Shown: positions 1-10,066, counted from the first letter of the stretch. The stretch: 64,000 nucleotides of DNA from an uncultured Marinobacter sp. (GCF_947488835.1 NZ_CANLBK010000002.1:186001-250000); one strand, 5' to 3'. The notes: generated from the sequence alone by a model not told the origin. Program-made: numbers and translations.

Positions 1-664
1 AGCGTTGTTTGATAAGGACTGGCATCAGGGCGTGATCGGGATTCTTGCTGCAAGGATTCGGGAGCAGACTCACCGGCCCACCATAGCTTTTGCCCCTGAC
101 GAAAATGGCGTGGATATTAAAGGCTCTGCCCGTTCAATACCCGGGTTGCATATTCGTGATGTTCTGGCGGTAGTGGATGCCCGGCATCCCGGTGTTATGC
201 ACAAATACGGTGGCCACGCTATGGCGGCTGGTATGACACTGGCACAGAGTGATCTTGTTACTTTCTCCGATGCTTTTGACCAGGCTGTGCGGGATACTCT
301 GACTGCAGCAGACCTTGAAGCAGCGATCACTACTGACGGGCCGTTGAGTGCTGATGAGTTGTCGCTGGACACTGCAGCCTTGTTGAAGCGTGCCGGCCCT
401 TGGGGGCAGCATTTCCCGGAGCCTTTGTTTGATGGTGAATTCCGGGTGGTGAGTCAGCGTATTGTTGGCGAAAATCATTTGAAGCTGGTTTTGCAGCCGG
501 TGGATGGCAGCGGGATCATTGACGGTATTGCGTTTAATACCGGGCCGGAAGTTCCGGATTACACGCGCACTGGGGCTCGGGTGGTTTATAAGCCGGATTC
601 GAATACGTTTCGGGGGCGGACTAGTTTGCAGCTTTTGGTGGATTATTTGGAGCCGCTTTCTTAG
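1..664 (+). CDS. recJ: single-stranded-DNA exonuclease RecJ, C-terminal part (5' end outside window)
   Basis: This is the last ~220 codons of RecJ, a 5'-3' exonuclease specific for single-stranded DNA that works in recombination, mismatch and base-excision repair. The reading frame is open to the left edge, so the N-terminal DHH domain is missing here. What is visible is the DHHA1 region: DWHQGVIGILAARI, then the GSARS and KYGGHAMAAG motifs typical of the family, followed by the C-terminal OB-like segment. It reads toward prfB, and recJ-prfB-lysS is a common gammaproteobacterial order. Family assignment is firm; nothing can be said of its start or promoter. Confidence 0.95.
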   Translation, partial: ALFDKDWHQGVIGILAARIREQTHRPTIAFAPDENGVDIKGSARSIPGLHIRDVLAVVDARHPGVMHKYGGHAMAAGMTLAQSDLVTFSDAFDQAVRDTLTAADLEAAITTDGPLSADELSLDTAALLKRAGPWGQHFPEPLFDGEFRVVSQRIVGENHLKLVLQPVDGSGIIDGIAFNTGPEVPDYTRTGARVVYKPDSNTFRGRTSLQLLVDYLEPLS

Positions 665-685
665 CTTTTCCTGGCTTCTGGTGGC

Positions 686-778
686 TGGTCAGGGGCCGGG
701 TACGTTTTTCTTCTGGAAAAACAACTCGCTGCGCTCAGACATCTTTTTCCGCCAGAAAAGCGTACCCGCCCCCTGACC
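686..778. repeat. long imperfect inverted repeat between recJ and prfB
   Basis: The left arm (686-721) and right arm (744-778) are complementary over about 35 bases with a few mismatches and a one- or two-base bulge. The paired blocks include GGTCAGGGG with CCCCTGACC, GGGTACG with CGTACCC, and TTCTGGAAAAA with TTTTTCCGCCAG. The loop contains CTCGCTGCGCTCAGACA. It begins about 20 bases after the recJ stop and could act as a transcription terminator. The long symmetric arms also suggest a dispersed, REP- or MITE-like intergenic repeat, which this window alone cannot show. No coding sequence is seen in 665-915. Confidence 0.6.
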
Positions 779-844
779 GATCAGACTGTAGAGGTAGATC
801 GCCCTGCTTGCACCCATGCTGAAGTTCGGTTTCCCACGGCTGAT

Positions 845-868
845 TTACCGCTGGAATTCCGGTAGAAT
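845..868 (+). promoter_or_regulatory. candidate sigma70 promoter for prfB-lysS-ung
   Basis: A TAGAAT hexamer at 863-868 makes a plausible -10 about 48 bases before the prfB ATG. The matching -35 (around GATTTA, 840-846) is weak. It lies after the long inverted repeat that follows recJ. Sequence inspection only. Confidence 0.3.
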
Positions 869-915
869 CCCGCCACTGTTTTTAGCATCATTTTCCAACA
901 TTGAGTATTGGTCTT

Positions 916-2011
916 ATGGAAGTTAATCCCATTGTGACGAAGATTAAAGAGCTTCGTGAGCGCACTGAGACGCTTAGGGGGTATCTTTGACTACGATCAG
1001 CGTAGTGAGCGGCTGGTTGAAGTAGAGCGAGAAATGGAAATGCCCACCGTGTGGGATGATCCGGAGCGTGCCCAGGCGCTGGGCAAAGAGCGTTCTGATC
1101 TTGATTTGATTGTTAGCACCATCGATAACCTCACATCCGGCCTTTCTGATGCAGAAGGCCTGCTGGAAATGGCTGTTGAGGAAGATGATGCCGACACGGT
1201 TGATGAGATTGTGTCGGATCTTGAAGCTCTGGAAGCCGAGCTTGAGAAGCTTGAATTCCGCCGGATGTTTTCCGGTGAGATGGACCCGAACAACGCCTAT
1301 CTGGAAATTCAGGCAGGGTCGGGCGGAACTGAGGCTCAGGACTGGGCTAATATGCTTCTGCGCATGTACCTGCGCTGGGCCGAGAGCCGGGGTTTCAAGA
1401 CTGAGATCGTGGAGCTTCAGGAAGGTGAAGTGGCGGGCGTGAAAAGTGCCACCGTTCACATTCAGGGCGAGTATGCGTTCGGCTGGGCGCGCACGGAGAC
1501 CGGCGTTCATCGTTTGGTTCGCAAGTCGCCTTTTGACTCAGGCAACCGTCGTCATACATCGTTCTCTTCGGTGGTTGTTACTCCGGAAGTGGATGACAGT
1601 TTCGAGATTGAGATCAACCCGGCAGATTTGCGGGTGGATGTTTACCGTGCCTCTGGTGCGGGTGGTCAGCACGTTAACCGAACAGAATCTGCGGTACGTT
1701 TGACCCACAACCCGACCGGCATTGTTGTTGCCTGTCAGGCCGGCCGAAGCCAGCATCAGAACAAAGATCAGGCGATGAAGCAGCTGAAGGCCAAGCTGTA
1801 TGAGCATGAGATGCAGGCGCGCAACGCTGAGAAACAGAAAGCAGAAGACGCAAAGTCCGATATTGGATGGGGCAGCCAGATTCGCTCCTACGTGCTGGAC
1901 GATGGTCGTATTAAGGATTTGCGTACCAAAATTGAAACCAGCAACACTCAATCGGTGTTGGATGGTGATATTGATAAGTTCATTGAAGCCAGCCTGAAGA
2001 TGGCGCTGTAA
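916..2011 (+). CDS. prfB: peptide chain release factor 2 (programmed +1 frameshift)
   Basis: RF2 recognises UGA and UAA stop codons in the ribosomal A site and triggers peptide release. Translation starts at ATG 916, runs 24 codons to an in-frame TGA at 988-990, then continues in the +1 frame from GAC 989 to the stop at 2011, giving 364 residues, as expected for the family. The anticodon-like SPF tripeptide (RKSPFDSG) and the catalytic GGQ ([12 protein letters not shown]) are both intact. lysS follows after 54 bases, the same order as in E. coli, so they are probably co-transcribed. Reading only the long zero-frame ORF from 956 would give a wrong N-terminus. Confidence 0.97.
976..991 (+). promoter_or_regulatory. 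prfB programmed +1 frameshift site
   Basis: The layout is the classic autoregulatory site: an internal Shine-Dalgarno-like AGGGGG (976-981), three bases, then CTT TGA C (985-991). Slippage of the CTT-reading tRNA onto TTT bypasses the TGA and enters the frame that encodes the rest of RF2. When RF2 is scarce the pause at TGA lengthens and frameshifting rises. The mechanism is established for RF2; the elements are seen directly here. Confidence 0.95.
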
Positions 2012-2065
2012 TCAGCGCCATTGCCAAGCCAACTCCGGACACCCCTGATTTTCTAGTGAGCCAAC

Positions 2066-3598
2066 ATGACTGAACACGCCAAGAATGCCCCCCCAGAGGA
2101 CAACAAGCTGATTGCCGAGCGTCGCGCCAAGCTGGCCGAGCTTCGTGAAAATGGCAATCCGTTCCCTAACGACTTTCGTCGTGATGCCACTGCTGCTGAA
2201 CTGCAGGCTAAATACGGTGAGCATGGTAAGGAAGAGCTTGAATCTCTGGGCATCAAGGTTGCCATTGCAGGCCGCATGATGCTGGATCGCAAGGCATTCA
2301 AGGTGGTTCAGGACGTGACGGGTCGTATCCAGATCTATGCCACCAAGGATGTGCAGAAAGACACCAAGCATTGGGACCTCGGGGACATAGTTGGTGTGCG
2401 GGGTACCCTGTGCAAGTCAGGTAAGGGCGATCTTTATGTGGCTATGGATGAGTATGTGTTGCTCACCAAGTCTCTGCGCCCATTGCCGGAGAAACATAAA
2501 GGCCTGACCGATACTGAGTCGCGCTACCGCCACCGTTATGTGGATTTGATGGTGAACGAGGACAGCCGTCGGGTGTTCCTTGCGCGTTCAAAGATCATCA
2601 CTTCCATGCGCCAGTTTTTCGCAGACCGGGATTTCATTGAAGTTGAAACACCTATGCTGCAGGTGATTCCAGGTGGCGCAACGGCACGGCCTTTCGTTAC
2701 CCATCACAACGCGTTGGGTATGGATATGTACTTGCGCATTGCGCCGGAACTGTACCTCAAGCGGCTGGTTGTGGGTGGCTTTGAGCGGGTATTCGAGATC
2801 AATCGGAACTTCCGGAACGAGGGGCTTTCAACTCGCCATAACCCCGAATTTACGATGGTTGAGTTCTATCAGGCCTATGCCGATTACAACGATTTGATGG
2901 ATCTTACCGAGGACATGCTGCGCACGATCGCGCAGAATGTGTTGGGTAGCACCACAGTCGTGAATACACGCATGCTGGCCGATGGAACTGAAGAGCGTAT
3001 CGAATACGATTTTGGTAAGTCCTTTGAGCGCCTGACTGTTGTGGATGCAATCTTGCGCTACGCTCCGGATGTAACGGCCGAGCAGTTGGCAGATGAGGCG
3101 TCTGCTCGCCAGGTGGCAAAAGATCTGGGTATTCATGTGAAATCTGGTTGGGGCCTTGGCAGGGTTCAAATCGAAATTTTTGAGGCAACGGCAGAGCACC
3201 GCCTGATGCAGCCAACGTTTATCACCGAGTACCCGAAGGAAGTGTCACCGCTGGCACGCAGCAAGGACAGCAATCCGTTTGTGACCGAACGCTTCGAGTT
3301 CTTTGTGGGTGGCCGTGAGATTGCCAATGGCTTCTCCGAGCTTAACGACGCGGAAGACCAGGCTGAACGCTTCAGGGCGCAGGTTGCCGAGAAGGATGCC
3401 GGCGACGACGAAGCTATGTTCTACGACGAAGATTACGTGATGGCATTGGAGTACGGGCTGCCGCCAACAGCGGGCGAGGGGATCGGTATCGATCGCTTGG
3501 CCATGCTGCTGACCAACTCGCCGTCCATTCGCGATGTTATCCTGTTCCCGGCCATGCGCCCTGAGCACAAGGCCGAGAGCTCGAAAGACGAGGAATAA
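2066..3598 (+). CDS. lysS: lysyl-tRNA synthetase, class II
   Basis: Charges tRNA-Lys with lysine in the cytoplasm. The 510-residue protein has the usual N-terminal OB-fold anticodon-binding domain (about residues 70-160) and a class II catalytic core. Visible motifs are motif 1 ([10 protein letters not shown]), motif 2 ([20 protein letters not shown]) and motif 3 ([10 protein letters not shown]). Length is normal for bacterial class II LysRS. It sits 54 bases after prfB and two bases before ung, so the three probably form one transcript. Confidence 0.97.
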   Translation: MTEHAKNAPPEDNKLIAERRAKLAELRENGNPFPNDFRRDATAAELQAKYGEHGKEELESLGIKVAIAGRMMLDRKAFKVVQDVTGRIQIYATKDVQKDTKHWDLGDIVGVRGTLCKSGKGDLYVAMDEYVLLTKSLRPLPEKHKGLTDTESRYRHRYVDLMVNEDSRRVFLARSKIITSMRQFFADRDFIEVETPMLQVIPGGATARPFVTHHNALGMDMYLRIAPELYLKRLVVGGFERVFEINRNFRNEGLSTRHNPEFTMVEFYQAYADYNDLMDLTEDMLRTIAQNVLGSTTVVNTRMLADGTEERIEYDFGKSFERLTVVDAILRYAPDVTAEQLADEASARQVAKDLGIHVKSGWGLGRVQIEIFEATAEHRLMQPTFITEYPKEVSPLARSKDSNPFVTERFEFFVGGREIANGFSELNDAEDQAERFRAQVAEKDAGDDEAMFYDEDYVMALEYGLPPTAGEGIGIDRLAMLLTNSPSIRDVILFPAMRPEHKAESSKDEE

Positions 3599-3600
3599 CC

Positions 3601-4326
3601 ATGCTCCCGGTCGAGGCACTGGCAAACACGCTCAGGCCCGACGGGGGCTGGAAAGAACATCTCTCAGGCGAATTTCGCCAGCCCTACATGCAGGCGCTGG
3701 CGGAATTTCTCGCCGAAGAAGAAAGCGCCGGAAAGGTTCTCTTCCCGGACAGCAAAGACTGCTTTAATGCTCTTAACAGCACGCCGCTGGAACAGGTGCG
3801 TGTTGTGATTCTCGGGCAAGACCCCTACCACGGCCCCGGTCAGGCCCACGGCTTATCGTTTTCTGTAAGGCCGGGGGTTCGCACGCCGCCTTCTCTGGTG
3901 AATATATTCAAGGAAATTCAGACGGATCTCGGCATTGAGCCGCCAGATCACGGCTGCCTTCAGCCCTGGGCAGAGCAAGGTGTGTTATTGCTCAACAGCG
4001 TACTTACGGTTGTGCAGGGGCAGGCTGGCGCCCATCAGGGGAAAGGTTGGGAGACGTTTACCGACCGGGTGATTGAAACGGTAAATCGTGAATTCGAAGG
4101 CGTGGTATTTCTGCTTTGGGGCAGTTATGCCCGAAAGAAGGGGCGGCACATTGATCGCAGCCGGCATCTTGTGCTCGAAGGGCCGCACCCGTCACCGCTC
4201 AGTTCGTACCGTGGGTTCTTTGGTTGCAAACATTTCTCCCGGGCCAATGACTGGCTCCGGGAGCAAGGGCGTGCGCCAGTATGTTGGGCGCTACCTTCGA
4301 AAGCAGACTTGGATGCCGATTATTGA
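3601..4326 (+). CDS. ung: uracil-DNA glycosylase, family 1
   Basis: Removes uracil from DNA, the first step of base-excision repair. The 241-residue protein carries the catalytic water-activating loop GQDPYHG (Asp near residue 74) and the minor-groove loop HPSPLS with the catalytic His, both intact. The ATG lies two bases after the lysS stop and uses a GAGGA within the end of lysS as ribosome-binding site, implying translational coupling. Its 3' end overlaps the convergent HDOD gene by seven bases. Confidence 0.96.
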   Translation: MLPVEALANTLRPDGGWKEHLSGEFRQPYMQALAEFLAEEESAGKVLFPDSKDCFNALNSTPLEQVRVVILGQDPYHGPGQAHGLSFSVRPGVRTPPSLVNIFKEIQTDLGIEPPDHGCLQPWAEQGVLLLNSVLTVVQGQAGAHQGKGWETFTDRVIETVNREFEGVVFLLWGSYARKKGRHIDRSRHLVLEGPHPSPLSSYRGFFGCKHFSRANDWLREQGRAPVCWALPSKADLDADY

Positions 4327-5153
4327 AGCAAAGCCATCGCCGCTTCCATCTGAGCGTTAAGGTCTTCTTCTTCGCTCATGTCGATGTTCGGGTCCAGACC
4401 CAAGCGGTCAAACGCTGAAATGGCTGTCCAGTCCATCTGTGCCCAAGGATGCTCCGACCCTGAGATCAGCTGCAAGTTGGCGATCATAACCAGGTCGGCG
4501 TAGTCGGCTGCAGGTACTTCTCTCTGGAATTTGGCGAATTCCAGAGGAACATTCACCAGATCTGTCGGGAAGTCCCACTTTTTCAGAATGGCTGCGCCGA
4601 TTCTGGGGTGCAATTCTTCAATAACGCTGTCGAGCATGGCGCCACTGATTTGTATGTCCTCATCTTCCACATAGCGCAAAATGGGTAGTACACCAATCAG
4701 GTGAACTAGCCCGGCCAAGGTAGCCTGGTCCGGTTTCAGTTTTGTGTAGTGCTGGGCAAGCACATGGCAAATGCCGGCTACTTCGGTGCTCGCTTGCCAG
4801 GTTGCGCGCAAGCGCTTGTCGATCATCTCTGAGGTTGCCTGGAACATCTGCTGCATTGCCAGGCCCATGGCCAAGCTGCTTGTGTAAGCCATGCCGAGGC
4901 GGCTCACAGCCATGTTCAGGTTCTCTATAGCACGATTGCCCCGGAACAGAGGGCTGTTACAGACGCGAATGATGCGGGCAGAGAGGGCGGTGTCGTTGCT
5001 GATGACCTTTACCAGATCTGCGATGGCAGAGTCTTCGGACTCGGCAATTTCCCTCACCTGAAGCGCAGCTTCCGGCAGTGTTGGGAGCAAGAGCTTGTCT
5101 TCTTCGATCGCGGTTATAAGATCCGCTTTGATGGTTTCAGCAATGTTCGACAT
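4320..5153 (-). CDS. HDOD domain signalling protein
   Basis: HDOD domains are HD-superfamily relatives that lack most catalytic metal ligands and usually act as regulatory or scaffolding modules in motility, c-di-GMP and stress signalling. The 277-residue protein is essentially a single HDOD domain: [11 protein letters not shown] near residue 24, [20 protein letters not shown] near residue 50, then a helical core. No output domain or transmembrane segment is seen. It lies 118 bases downstream of ygfZ on the same strand and ends tail-to-tail with ung. It is one of three HDOD proteins in this window. Its specific role is unknown. Confidence 0.85.
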   Translation of the reverse strand: MSNIAETIKADLITAIEEDKLLLPTLPEAALQVREIAESEDSAIADLVKVISNDTALSARIIRVCNSPLFRGNRAIENLNMAVSRLGMAYTSSLAMGLAMQQMFQATSEMIDKRLRATWQASTEVAGICHVLAQHYTKLKPDQATLAGLVHLIGVLPILRYVEDEDIQISGAMLDSVIEELHPRIGAAILKKWDFPTDLVNVPLEFAKFQREVPAADYADLVMIANLQLISGSEHPWAQMDWTAISAFDRLGLDPNIDMSEEEDLNAQMEAAMALLQ

Positions 5154-5237
5154 GGTTTCGTATGGATCCGCTTGTCAGTTCAGATCGCCCGTTACCTTGT
5201 AGGGCGGGCAACCTGAAGGCCAGAAGTTTAAACCCTA

Positions 5238-5270
5238 TTTATAGCAAATTCTGACAGTCTTGCCTGTCAA
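5238..5270 (-). promoter_or_regulatory. candidate promoter for the HDOD gene
   Basis: On the minus strand an extended -10 (TGCTATAAA, hexamer at 5243-5238) lies about 85 bases before the HDOD start codon. A TTGACA at 5270-5265 is present, but its 21-base spacing is too long for a standard -35. The TTGACA is also one arm of a small hairpin (TGACAG, six bases, CTGTCA). Confidence 0.35.
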
Positions 5271-5271
5271 C

Positions 5272-6282
5272 TTATGTATCCTTTGGTTCAATTCCCTCGC
5301 GCTCGGTAACGGAATAAGGCAGCGGTCTTTGCTCCAGAACCGCTTGTGGCAGGCCTTCTGCCAAGAGTTCGCTGTTGGCTGCGTCGTGCCGAATAACGGC
5401 AAGCAGTTCGCAAGAGCCGTCAGTAAAGCCCACTGCGTTGACGATTTCTCCAACTGATCGCTCGCCCGCCATGATTGAGGTTCCCGGCACGGGTAGCGAG
5501 CTGGCCTGCGCAATACGGAAGCGAAACAGGCTTTTTTTAAGTTGTCCGAGAAAATGCATTCTGGCGATAATTTCCTGACCGGTGTAGCAGCCTTTCTTGA
5601 AATGCACACCGCCCAGATGCTGCCAATTCAGCATTTGCGGCACATAGGCGTCGCTGGAAACTGTGTTCAGCATAGGCACGCCTGCAGCAACTTCCGAAGC
5701 TTGCCAGTCAGAAAGGGTCTTCTCAGGGATGTTGCCCAGATCTACATCACTTGCGCTGGCTTGCCACAATTCATAACGAGATACCCCGTCTGCTGTGCTT
5801 TCTGTGCGAATCAGCAACCCGCAATCCAGTGCAAGGGTGTCCCCAGCAGCTTCCAGGCGGTTCAGCTGGCCGCCTGCAAGGCGTGAGGCGGCATCAGTGC
5901 CCAGCAGCCCGGTGATTCTACCGTCGGTGTGCTCGGTCATGGTGGTTCCACGGAACAGCATCATGTATTTGCGCAGGTGAGCCATGGTTGCTTCTGCCAG
6001 CTCGGAAGGCAGGTCCATGAGCACATCGTCACCATCGCGTACCAGTCGAGTCAGGCAGTATGCCCGGCCCTTGGGCGTGGCACCTGCAGCGCGCGGTGAT
6101 GCACCTGCTTTGACGTCACCAAGGTTCTGGCTTAACTGGCCCTGCAGGAACTTGTCAGTGCCTGGGCCGGAGATGCGAACCAGAACTCGGTTGGTCAGCT
6201 GTATGTGGCCCGACTCTGGCAGTGGGCGCTCGGCGCAAGCATAAACAGGCGTGGCTGAAACAGGTGTTTCTGTACCAGTCAT
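5272..6282 (-). CDS. ygfZ: folate-binding Fe-S / tRNA-modifying protein YgfZ
   Basis: YgfZ is a tetrahydrofolate-binding relative of the glycine-cleavage T protein that supports assembly or repair of certain Fe-S enzymes, including the MiaB tRNA methylthiotransferase. The signature K-G-C-Y-x-G-Q-E motif is intact (KKGCYTGQEIIARM, near residue 230), including the functional Cys. Length (336) is normal. A GGAG seven bases before the ATG supports the start. It follows ygfX by 21 bases and probably belongs to a nadB-sdhE-ygfX-ygfZ transcript. Confidence 0.93.
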   Translation of the reverse strand: MTGTETPVSATPVYACAERPLPESGHIQLTNRVLVRISGPGTDKFLQGQLSQNLGDVKAGASPRAAGATPKGRAYCLTRLVRDGDDVLMDLPSELAEATMAHLRKYMMLFRGTTMTEHTDGRITGLLGTDAASRLAGGQLNRLEAAGDTLALDCGLLIRTESTADGVSRYELWQASASDVDLGNIPEKTLSDWQASEVAAGVPMLNTVSSDAYVPQMLNWQHLGGVHFKKGCYTGQEIIARMHFLGQLKKSLFRFRIAQASSLPVPGTSIMAGERSVGEIVNAVGFTDGSCELLAVIRHDAANSELLAEGLPQAVLEQRPLPYSVTEREGIEPKDT

Positions 6283-6303
6283 GGAAAAACTCCGGGCAGA
6301 ATG

Positions 6304-6765
6304 CTAGTCAAAGGATTGTTGAGTGCGGCCCAGTCTGAGCCACAATCTCAGGCGACGAAATTGCTCTTCGGGCAGGTTACCGGCAATCCGTTGGCCCGAG
6401 AGTATCACAACCGGATATGAAGAAGATTTGGAGGCGACGGGCTGCAGTTTCAAGAGCGCCAGCTTGGCGCTCAGACGGCTTGAGCGGCAGGCACTGACGG
6501 CTTCGGCTTGCCCGCTGCCGAGTCGCGCGTAGAGCGTGTTGTTTTCCAGGTACAGCCCAAGAACCGCAGAAGGCCCTATTAACAGGCCATTGAGGCGGTA
6601 CTGGAGTACAGCGCCCGCGAGGGTCAGTGGTGCTAGCGCGTACAACCAGCTTTTGCCGGCAGCAGCGGCAATCAGTACGAGCGCGCTGGCTACCAGCCAA
6701 GGGATGGCGGCCAGGCAACCAGCCGCAACACTCGGTGACAGCGTCAGGTCAATCCGGCTGGACAC
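6304..6765 (-). CDS. YgfX/CptA-like inner membrane protein
   Basis: The gene follows sdhE and encodes a small protein with two adjacent hydrophobic segments ([20 protein letters not shown] and the following [13 protein letters not shown]) and a basic, Arg-rich C-terminal tail, as in YgfX (CptA). E. coli YgfX is paired with SdhE and was described as affecting FtsZ and MreB. An upstream in-frame ATG (6855) would overlap sdhE heavily; the GTG at 6765 gives the family-like N-terminus [12 protein letters not shown] and overlaps sdhE by only 17 bases. The start is therefore inferred. Assignment rests on context plus topology; sequence identity to E. coli looks low. Confidence 0.65.
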   Translation of the reverse strand: MSSRIDLTLSPSVAAGCLAAIPWLVASALVLIAAAAGKSWLYALAPLTLAGAVLQYRLNGLLIGPSAVLGLYLENNTLYARLGSGQAEAVSACRSSRLSAKLALLKLQPVASKSSSYPVVILSGQRIAGNLPEEQFRRLRLWLRLGRTQQSFD

Positions 6766-7039
6766 GGGAGAGAATGATGTCAACGATGCGCTGCAGATCT
6801 GCGTCGTCTGGGCGGCTGCGCTGCATGAACCACTCGAACATATCGGTGTCTTCACACGTCAGGAGCTTCTCGTAGCGCTTCTGATCCTCTTCATCAAGGC
6901 CCAGGTAAGCCTCTTCCAGAAAGGGAAGCAGCAGGACATCCAACTCCAGCATGCCGCGGCGGCTGTGCCACCATAAGCGTTTGAACTCCGGGCTGTCAGA
7001 TGTACTTCGGGTGTCTTGCATATTTAATCTCTTGGTCAT
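6749..7039 (-). CDS. sdhE: FAD assembly factor SdhE
   Basis: SdhE (YgfY, CptB) is a small acidic helical protein that promotes covalent FAD attachment to succinate dehydrogenase and fumarate reductase flavoproteins. The conserved RGxxE motif is present (SRRGMLELD), followed by the acidic helical bundle. Length is 96 residues from ATG 7039, or 90 from ATG 7021. The second start has a better-placed AAGAG, whereas the AAGGGGG before 7039 abuts its ATG. It lies directly after nadB, another flavoprotein gene, in the same direction. Confidence 0.9.
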   Translation of the reverse strand: MTKRLNMQDTRSTSDSPEFKRLWWHSRRGMLELDVLLLPFLEEAYLGLDEEDQKRYEKLLTCEDTDMFEWFMQRSRPDDADLQRIVDIILSRVQPD

Positions 7040-7044
7040 CCCCC

Positions 7045-8649
7045 TTATGGCGAAGGGGTTCTGTAAGTGGTTGGTATAAGCACGGTATCACGGGCTTCTG
7101 GCAGTAGTCCCGGGTAATCCAATGTGTAGTGCAGGCCTCGGCTTTCTTTGCGCTGAAGGGCCGAACAGATGATCAGATCCGAAATGGTTACCAGGTTTCG
7201 CAATTCCAGAAGATCGTTGGTTACCCGATAGTTGCTGTAAAACTCGCTGATCTCTGCGGACAAAAGGTCGGCCCGGTGTTTGGCTCTTTGCAGGCGTTTG
7301 GTTGTTCTCACTATGCCCACGTAGTCCCACATAAAGTGTCGTAGCTCATCCCAGTTGTGGGAGATTACAACATCTTCGTCGGAATCCCGCACCTGGCTTT
7401 CGTCCCATGCCGGAGCTTCCGGCGGGGGCGGAATGTCTGCTTCCCGGCGTGCAATATCGGCCGCAGCAGCCCGGCCATACACCAGGCATTCAAGTAATGA
7501 GTTGCTGGCCATGCGATTGGCGCCATGAAGCCCGGTAAACCCGGCCTCACCCACTACATACAGTTGATTGATATCGGTTCTTGCCCGCTCATCACTGACA
7601 ATGCCGCCACAGGTGTAGTGCGCTGCAGGCACCACCGGGATTGGTTCGCGAGTAATGTCGATGCCAAATTCCAGGCATTTCTCGTAGATAGTAGGAAAGT
7701 GATGCCGAATGAAATCGTCAGATTTGTGGCTAATGTCCAGGTACAGATGGTCGGCACCCAGACGCTTCATTTCATGGTCGATGGCGCGGGCCACTATATC
7801 CCGGGGCGCCAGCTCTCCGCGTTTGTCGAAGCGATCCATAAAACGGGAGCCATCAGGCAACTTCAGCAATCCACCTTCGCCTCTTACCGCTTCAGTAATC
7901 AGGAATGATTTGGCGTGAGGATGGTACAGGCAGGTCGGGTGGAACTGATTAAATTCCATATTAGCCACGCGACAGCCCGCCCGCCAGGCCATGGCAATGC
8001 CGTCCCCGGAGGCACCGTCAGGGTTGGTGGTGTATCGGTACGCCTTGGACGCGCCGCCGGTTGCAATCACGGTGAAACGGGCCCGGAACAGTTCCACATG
8101 GTTGTCTTCAAGATTCAGTATGTAGGCACCAACACAACGGTTGCCGGGTAGGGCCAACTTGCGGTTGGTGATCAGATCTACAGCAACACGTCCCGATTTC
8201 AGCTCAATGTTGGGTCGAGCCTGGGCTTGCGCGGTCAAGGTTGTGGATACAGCGTGCCCGGTGGCATCGGCGGCGTGGATAATACGCCTGTGGCTGTGCC
8301 CCCCTTCGCGCGTCAGGTGGAGCTGCGCGTCCGTGTTTCGGGTAAAATCAACCCCTGTACTGATAAGCCAATCAATACTTTCTTTGCTGTGCTCTACTGT
8401 AAATCGTACGGCTTCTTCGTTACAGAGACCTCCGCCGGCTGCGAGGGTATCCTGCACATGATTTTCGGTGCAGTCCTGGTCGTCTAGAACGGCAGCTATG
8501 CCGCCCTGAGCCCAGAGTGTGGCCCCGCTGCTAATGCCGGCTTTGCTGACGACGCAAATCTTCAGGTGTGCTGGCAGGTTAAGCGCCACGGTCAGACCGG
8601 CGGCACCGCTGCCAATAATAAGAACGTCATATTCATGAGATTGTGGCAT
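7045..8649 (-). CDS. nadB: L-aspartate oxidase
   Basis: FAD enzyme that oxidises L-aspartate to iminoaspartate, the first step of de novo NAD synthesis (with NadA). The 534-residue protein starts with a dinucleotide-binding [11 protein letters not shown] motif and shows the succinate dehydrogenase/fumarate reductase flavoprotein pattern, including the substrate loop WAQGGIAA and the active-site segment HPTCLYHP. The C-terminal helical domain is complete. It is divergent from algU, as nadB and rpoE are in E. coli, and leads a minus-strand group with sdhE, ygfX and ygfZ. Confidence 0.96.
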   Translation of the reverse strand: MPQSHEYDVLIIGSGAAGLTVALNLPAHLKICVVSKAGISSGATLWAQGGIAAVLDDQDCTENHVQDTLAAGGGLCNEEAVRFTVEHSKESIDWLISTGVDFTRNTDAQLHLTREGGHSHRRIIHAADATGHAVSTTLTAQAQARPNIELKSGRVAVDLITNRKLALPGNRCVGAYILNLEDNHVELFRARFTVIATGGASKAYRYTTNPDGASGDGIAMAWRAGCRVANMEFNQFHPTCLYHPHAKSFLITEAVRGEGGLLKLPDGSRFMDRFDKRGELAPRDIVARAIDHEMKRLGADHLYLDISHKSDDFIRHHFPTIYEKCLEFGIDITREPIPVVPAAHYTCGGIVSDERARTDINQLYVVGEAGFTGLHGANRMASNSLLECLVYGRAAAADIARREADIPPPPEAPAWDESQVRDSDEDVVISHNWDELRHFMWDYVGIVRTTKRLQRAKHRADLLSAEISEFYSNYRVTNDLLELRNLVTISDLIICSALQRKESRGLHYTLDYPGLLPEARDTVLIPTTYRTPSP

Positions 8650-8686
8650 CGGTTAGTTTTCGCAGGCCATAATGTGTACGTCTATT

Positions 8687-8713
8687 GAACTAAACTTTAC
8701 GCTTGCTGTCTAT
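8687..8713 (+). promoter_or_regulatory. candidate AlgU/sigma-E-type promoter before algU
   Basis: GAACTA (8687-8692) followed 16 bases later by TCTAT (8709-8713) resembles the extracytoplasmic sigma-E consensus (GGAACTT, 16-17 bases, TCTGA), as expected for an autoregulated algU promoter. It lies about 70 bases before the algU start, in the 133-base divergent gap with nadB. The -10 match is incomplete. Confidence 0.4.
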
Positions 8714-8782
8714 TTGGCCTAACGGATAACAGGCCTTACAGGTCGGGTTGTCCTTTCTTGAAACGGGCGCCGGATAGAGCGT

Positions 8783-9478
8783 ATGAATCACCAGAAACTC
8801 GTATCGGCCGAAATACTGGCCATGAAACCGGAGAGTACCGCCGAGACTACCGGCACATCGACCATGGCCCCAAATGATCAAAAAAAGGCTGAGCAGTCAG
8901 ACCGCCAGACCGATCTGCAACTTGTTCGCAAAGTTCGGGGCGGGGATCGTGGAGCCTTTGACTTGCTGGTTGTTAAATACCAGTCAAGGGTGGCATCTAT
9001 TATCAGCCGATATGTATATGACAGCCAAGAGATCATGGATCTTACCCAAGAGGCGTTCATCAAGGCATACCGTGCCATTGACCGCTTCCGCGGGGACAGC
9101 GCCTTTTATACCTGGCTGTATCGTATTGCGGTGAACACCGCGAAAAACCATCTTGAATCCCGTAGTCGAAGGCCCCAGGGCAGTGCTGATTCAGCGGAGG
9201 CCGAGAACTTTGATGATGGGCGGCGGCTACGAGACATTGCCTCGCCCGAACGTCTGCTTCAGCGAGAGCAGTTACAGAAAGAGCTGAGTAACGCCATAGC
9301 CAATCTTCCAGAGGAACTGCGATCAGCATTCCTGTTGCGGGAGTATGACGGTCTTAGTTATGAAGATATAGCACGGATTCTGGAGTGCCCTATCGGAACT
9401 GTGCGCTCGCGTATTTTTCGGGCCAGGGATGCTGTTGACAAGCATCTGGGGCCTTTGCTTAATCATTCGGTGACGTAA
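8783..9478 (+). CDS. algU: RNA polymerase sigma factor AlgU/RpoE
   Basis: ECF sigma factor of the envelope-stress response, kept inactive by MucA at the inner membrane. Region 2 (GAFDLLVVKYQSRVASII through YTWLYRIAVNTAKNHL) and region 4 (LREYDGLSYEDIARILECP) are both clear. At 231 residues from ATG 8783 it is longer than the ~193 typical of AlgU. The family N-terminus corresponds to about residue 40, so either there is a ~30-residue extension or the start is internal (ATG 8822 or 8864). Neither internal ATG has a visible ribosome-binding site. mucA begins 15 bases downstream. Confidence 0.95.
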   Translation: MNHQKLVSAEILAMKPESTAETTGTSTMAPNDQKKAEQSDRQTDLQLVRKVRGGDRGAFDLLVVKYQSRVASIISRYVYDSQEIMDLTQEAFIKAYRAIDRFRGDSAFYTWLYRIAVNTAKNHLESRSRRPQGSADSAEAENFDDGRRLRDIASPERLLQREQLQKELSNAIANLPEELRSAFLLREYDGLSYEDIARILECPIGTVRSRIFRARDAVDKHLGPLLNHSVT

Positions 9479-9493
9479 TTGAAGGTGCATCCT

Positions 9494-10066
9494 ATGGATG
9501 ATCGTCTCAGAGAAACGCTGTCGGCCATGATGGACGATGAAGCCGATGAATTGTCGGTTCGGCGTCTGTTGTCCCATGAAAATCAAGCCGATGTTTGCGC
9601 CCAGTGGCAGCGGTGGCAAGGTGTGCATGATCTGATGCACCGGGGCAGCTCACCGGTGGAAGGCGTTGATGTCAGTGCCGCAGTACGTGAGGTGCTCGAT
9701 GGGCGAGCCAGGCCGCAAAGGCCTGTCGAAGCGCGGCAGCGCGAGTCGCAGAGAATCTGGCAATGGCCGGCAGCAGTGGCCATGGTTGCGGCAGCTTTGC
9801 TGGTTGGCTTTGGTGCGGGCACAGGCTGGGAGTCCGATGCGGTTGCTCCCGGTACGTTGGCGTCTGCAGCTGCAACGGCAGCGTCTGAAAATGAATCGTC
9901 TACCAATGCCGGGCCGGTTCAGGAGGTTGCTTTACAGGGGCTCGATGAGAAGCAGTGGGAGCACATGAGCCGCTATCTGTTGGAACATGCGCAACACAAT
10001 AGTGTGGGTGCAGGGCAAGGCTCGGTGGGCTATGCCCGCCTTGTCAGCGCAAGCGGCGGCTATTGA
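9494..10066 (+). CDS. mucA: anti-sigma factor MucA/RseA
   Basis: Inner-membrane anti-sigma factor that sequesters AlgU and is destroyed stepwise by AlgW/DegS- and MucP/RseP-type proteases. The N-terminal cytoplasmic anti-sigma domain begins MDDRLRETLSAMMDDEADEL. A single transmembrane helix follows near residues 92-112 (WPAAVAMVAAALLVGFGAG), then a periplasmic tail of about 75 residues. The start is ATG 9494 with GAAGGTG upstream. Position directly after algU confirms the assignment. Confidence 0.92.
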   Translation: MDDRLRETLSAMMDDEADELSVRRLLSHENQADVCAQWQRWQGVHDLMHRGSSPVEGVDVSAAVREVLDGRARPQRPVEARQRESQRIWQWPAAVAMVAAALLVGFGAGTGWESDAVAPGTLASAAATAASENESSTNAGPVQEVALQGLDEKQWEHMSRYLLEHAQHNSVGAGQGSVGYARLVSASGGY

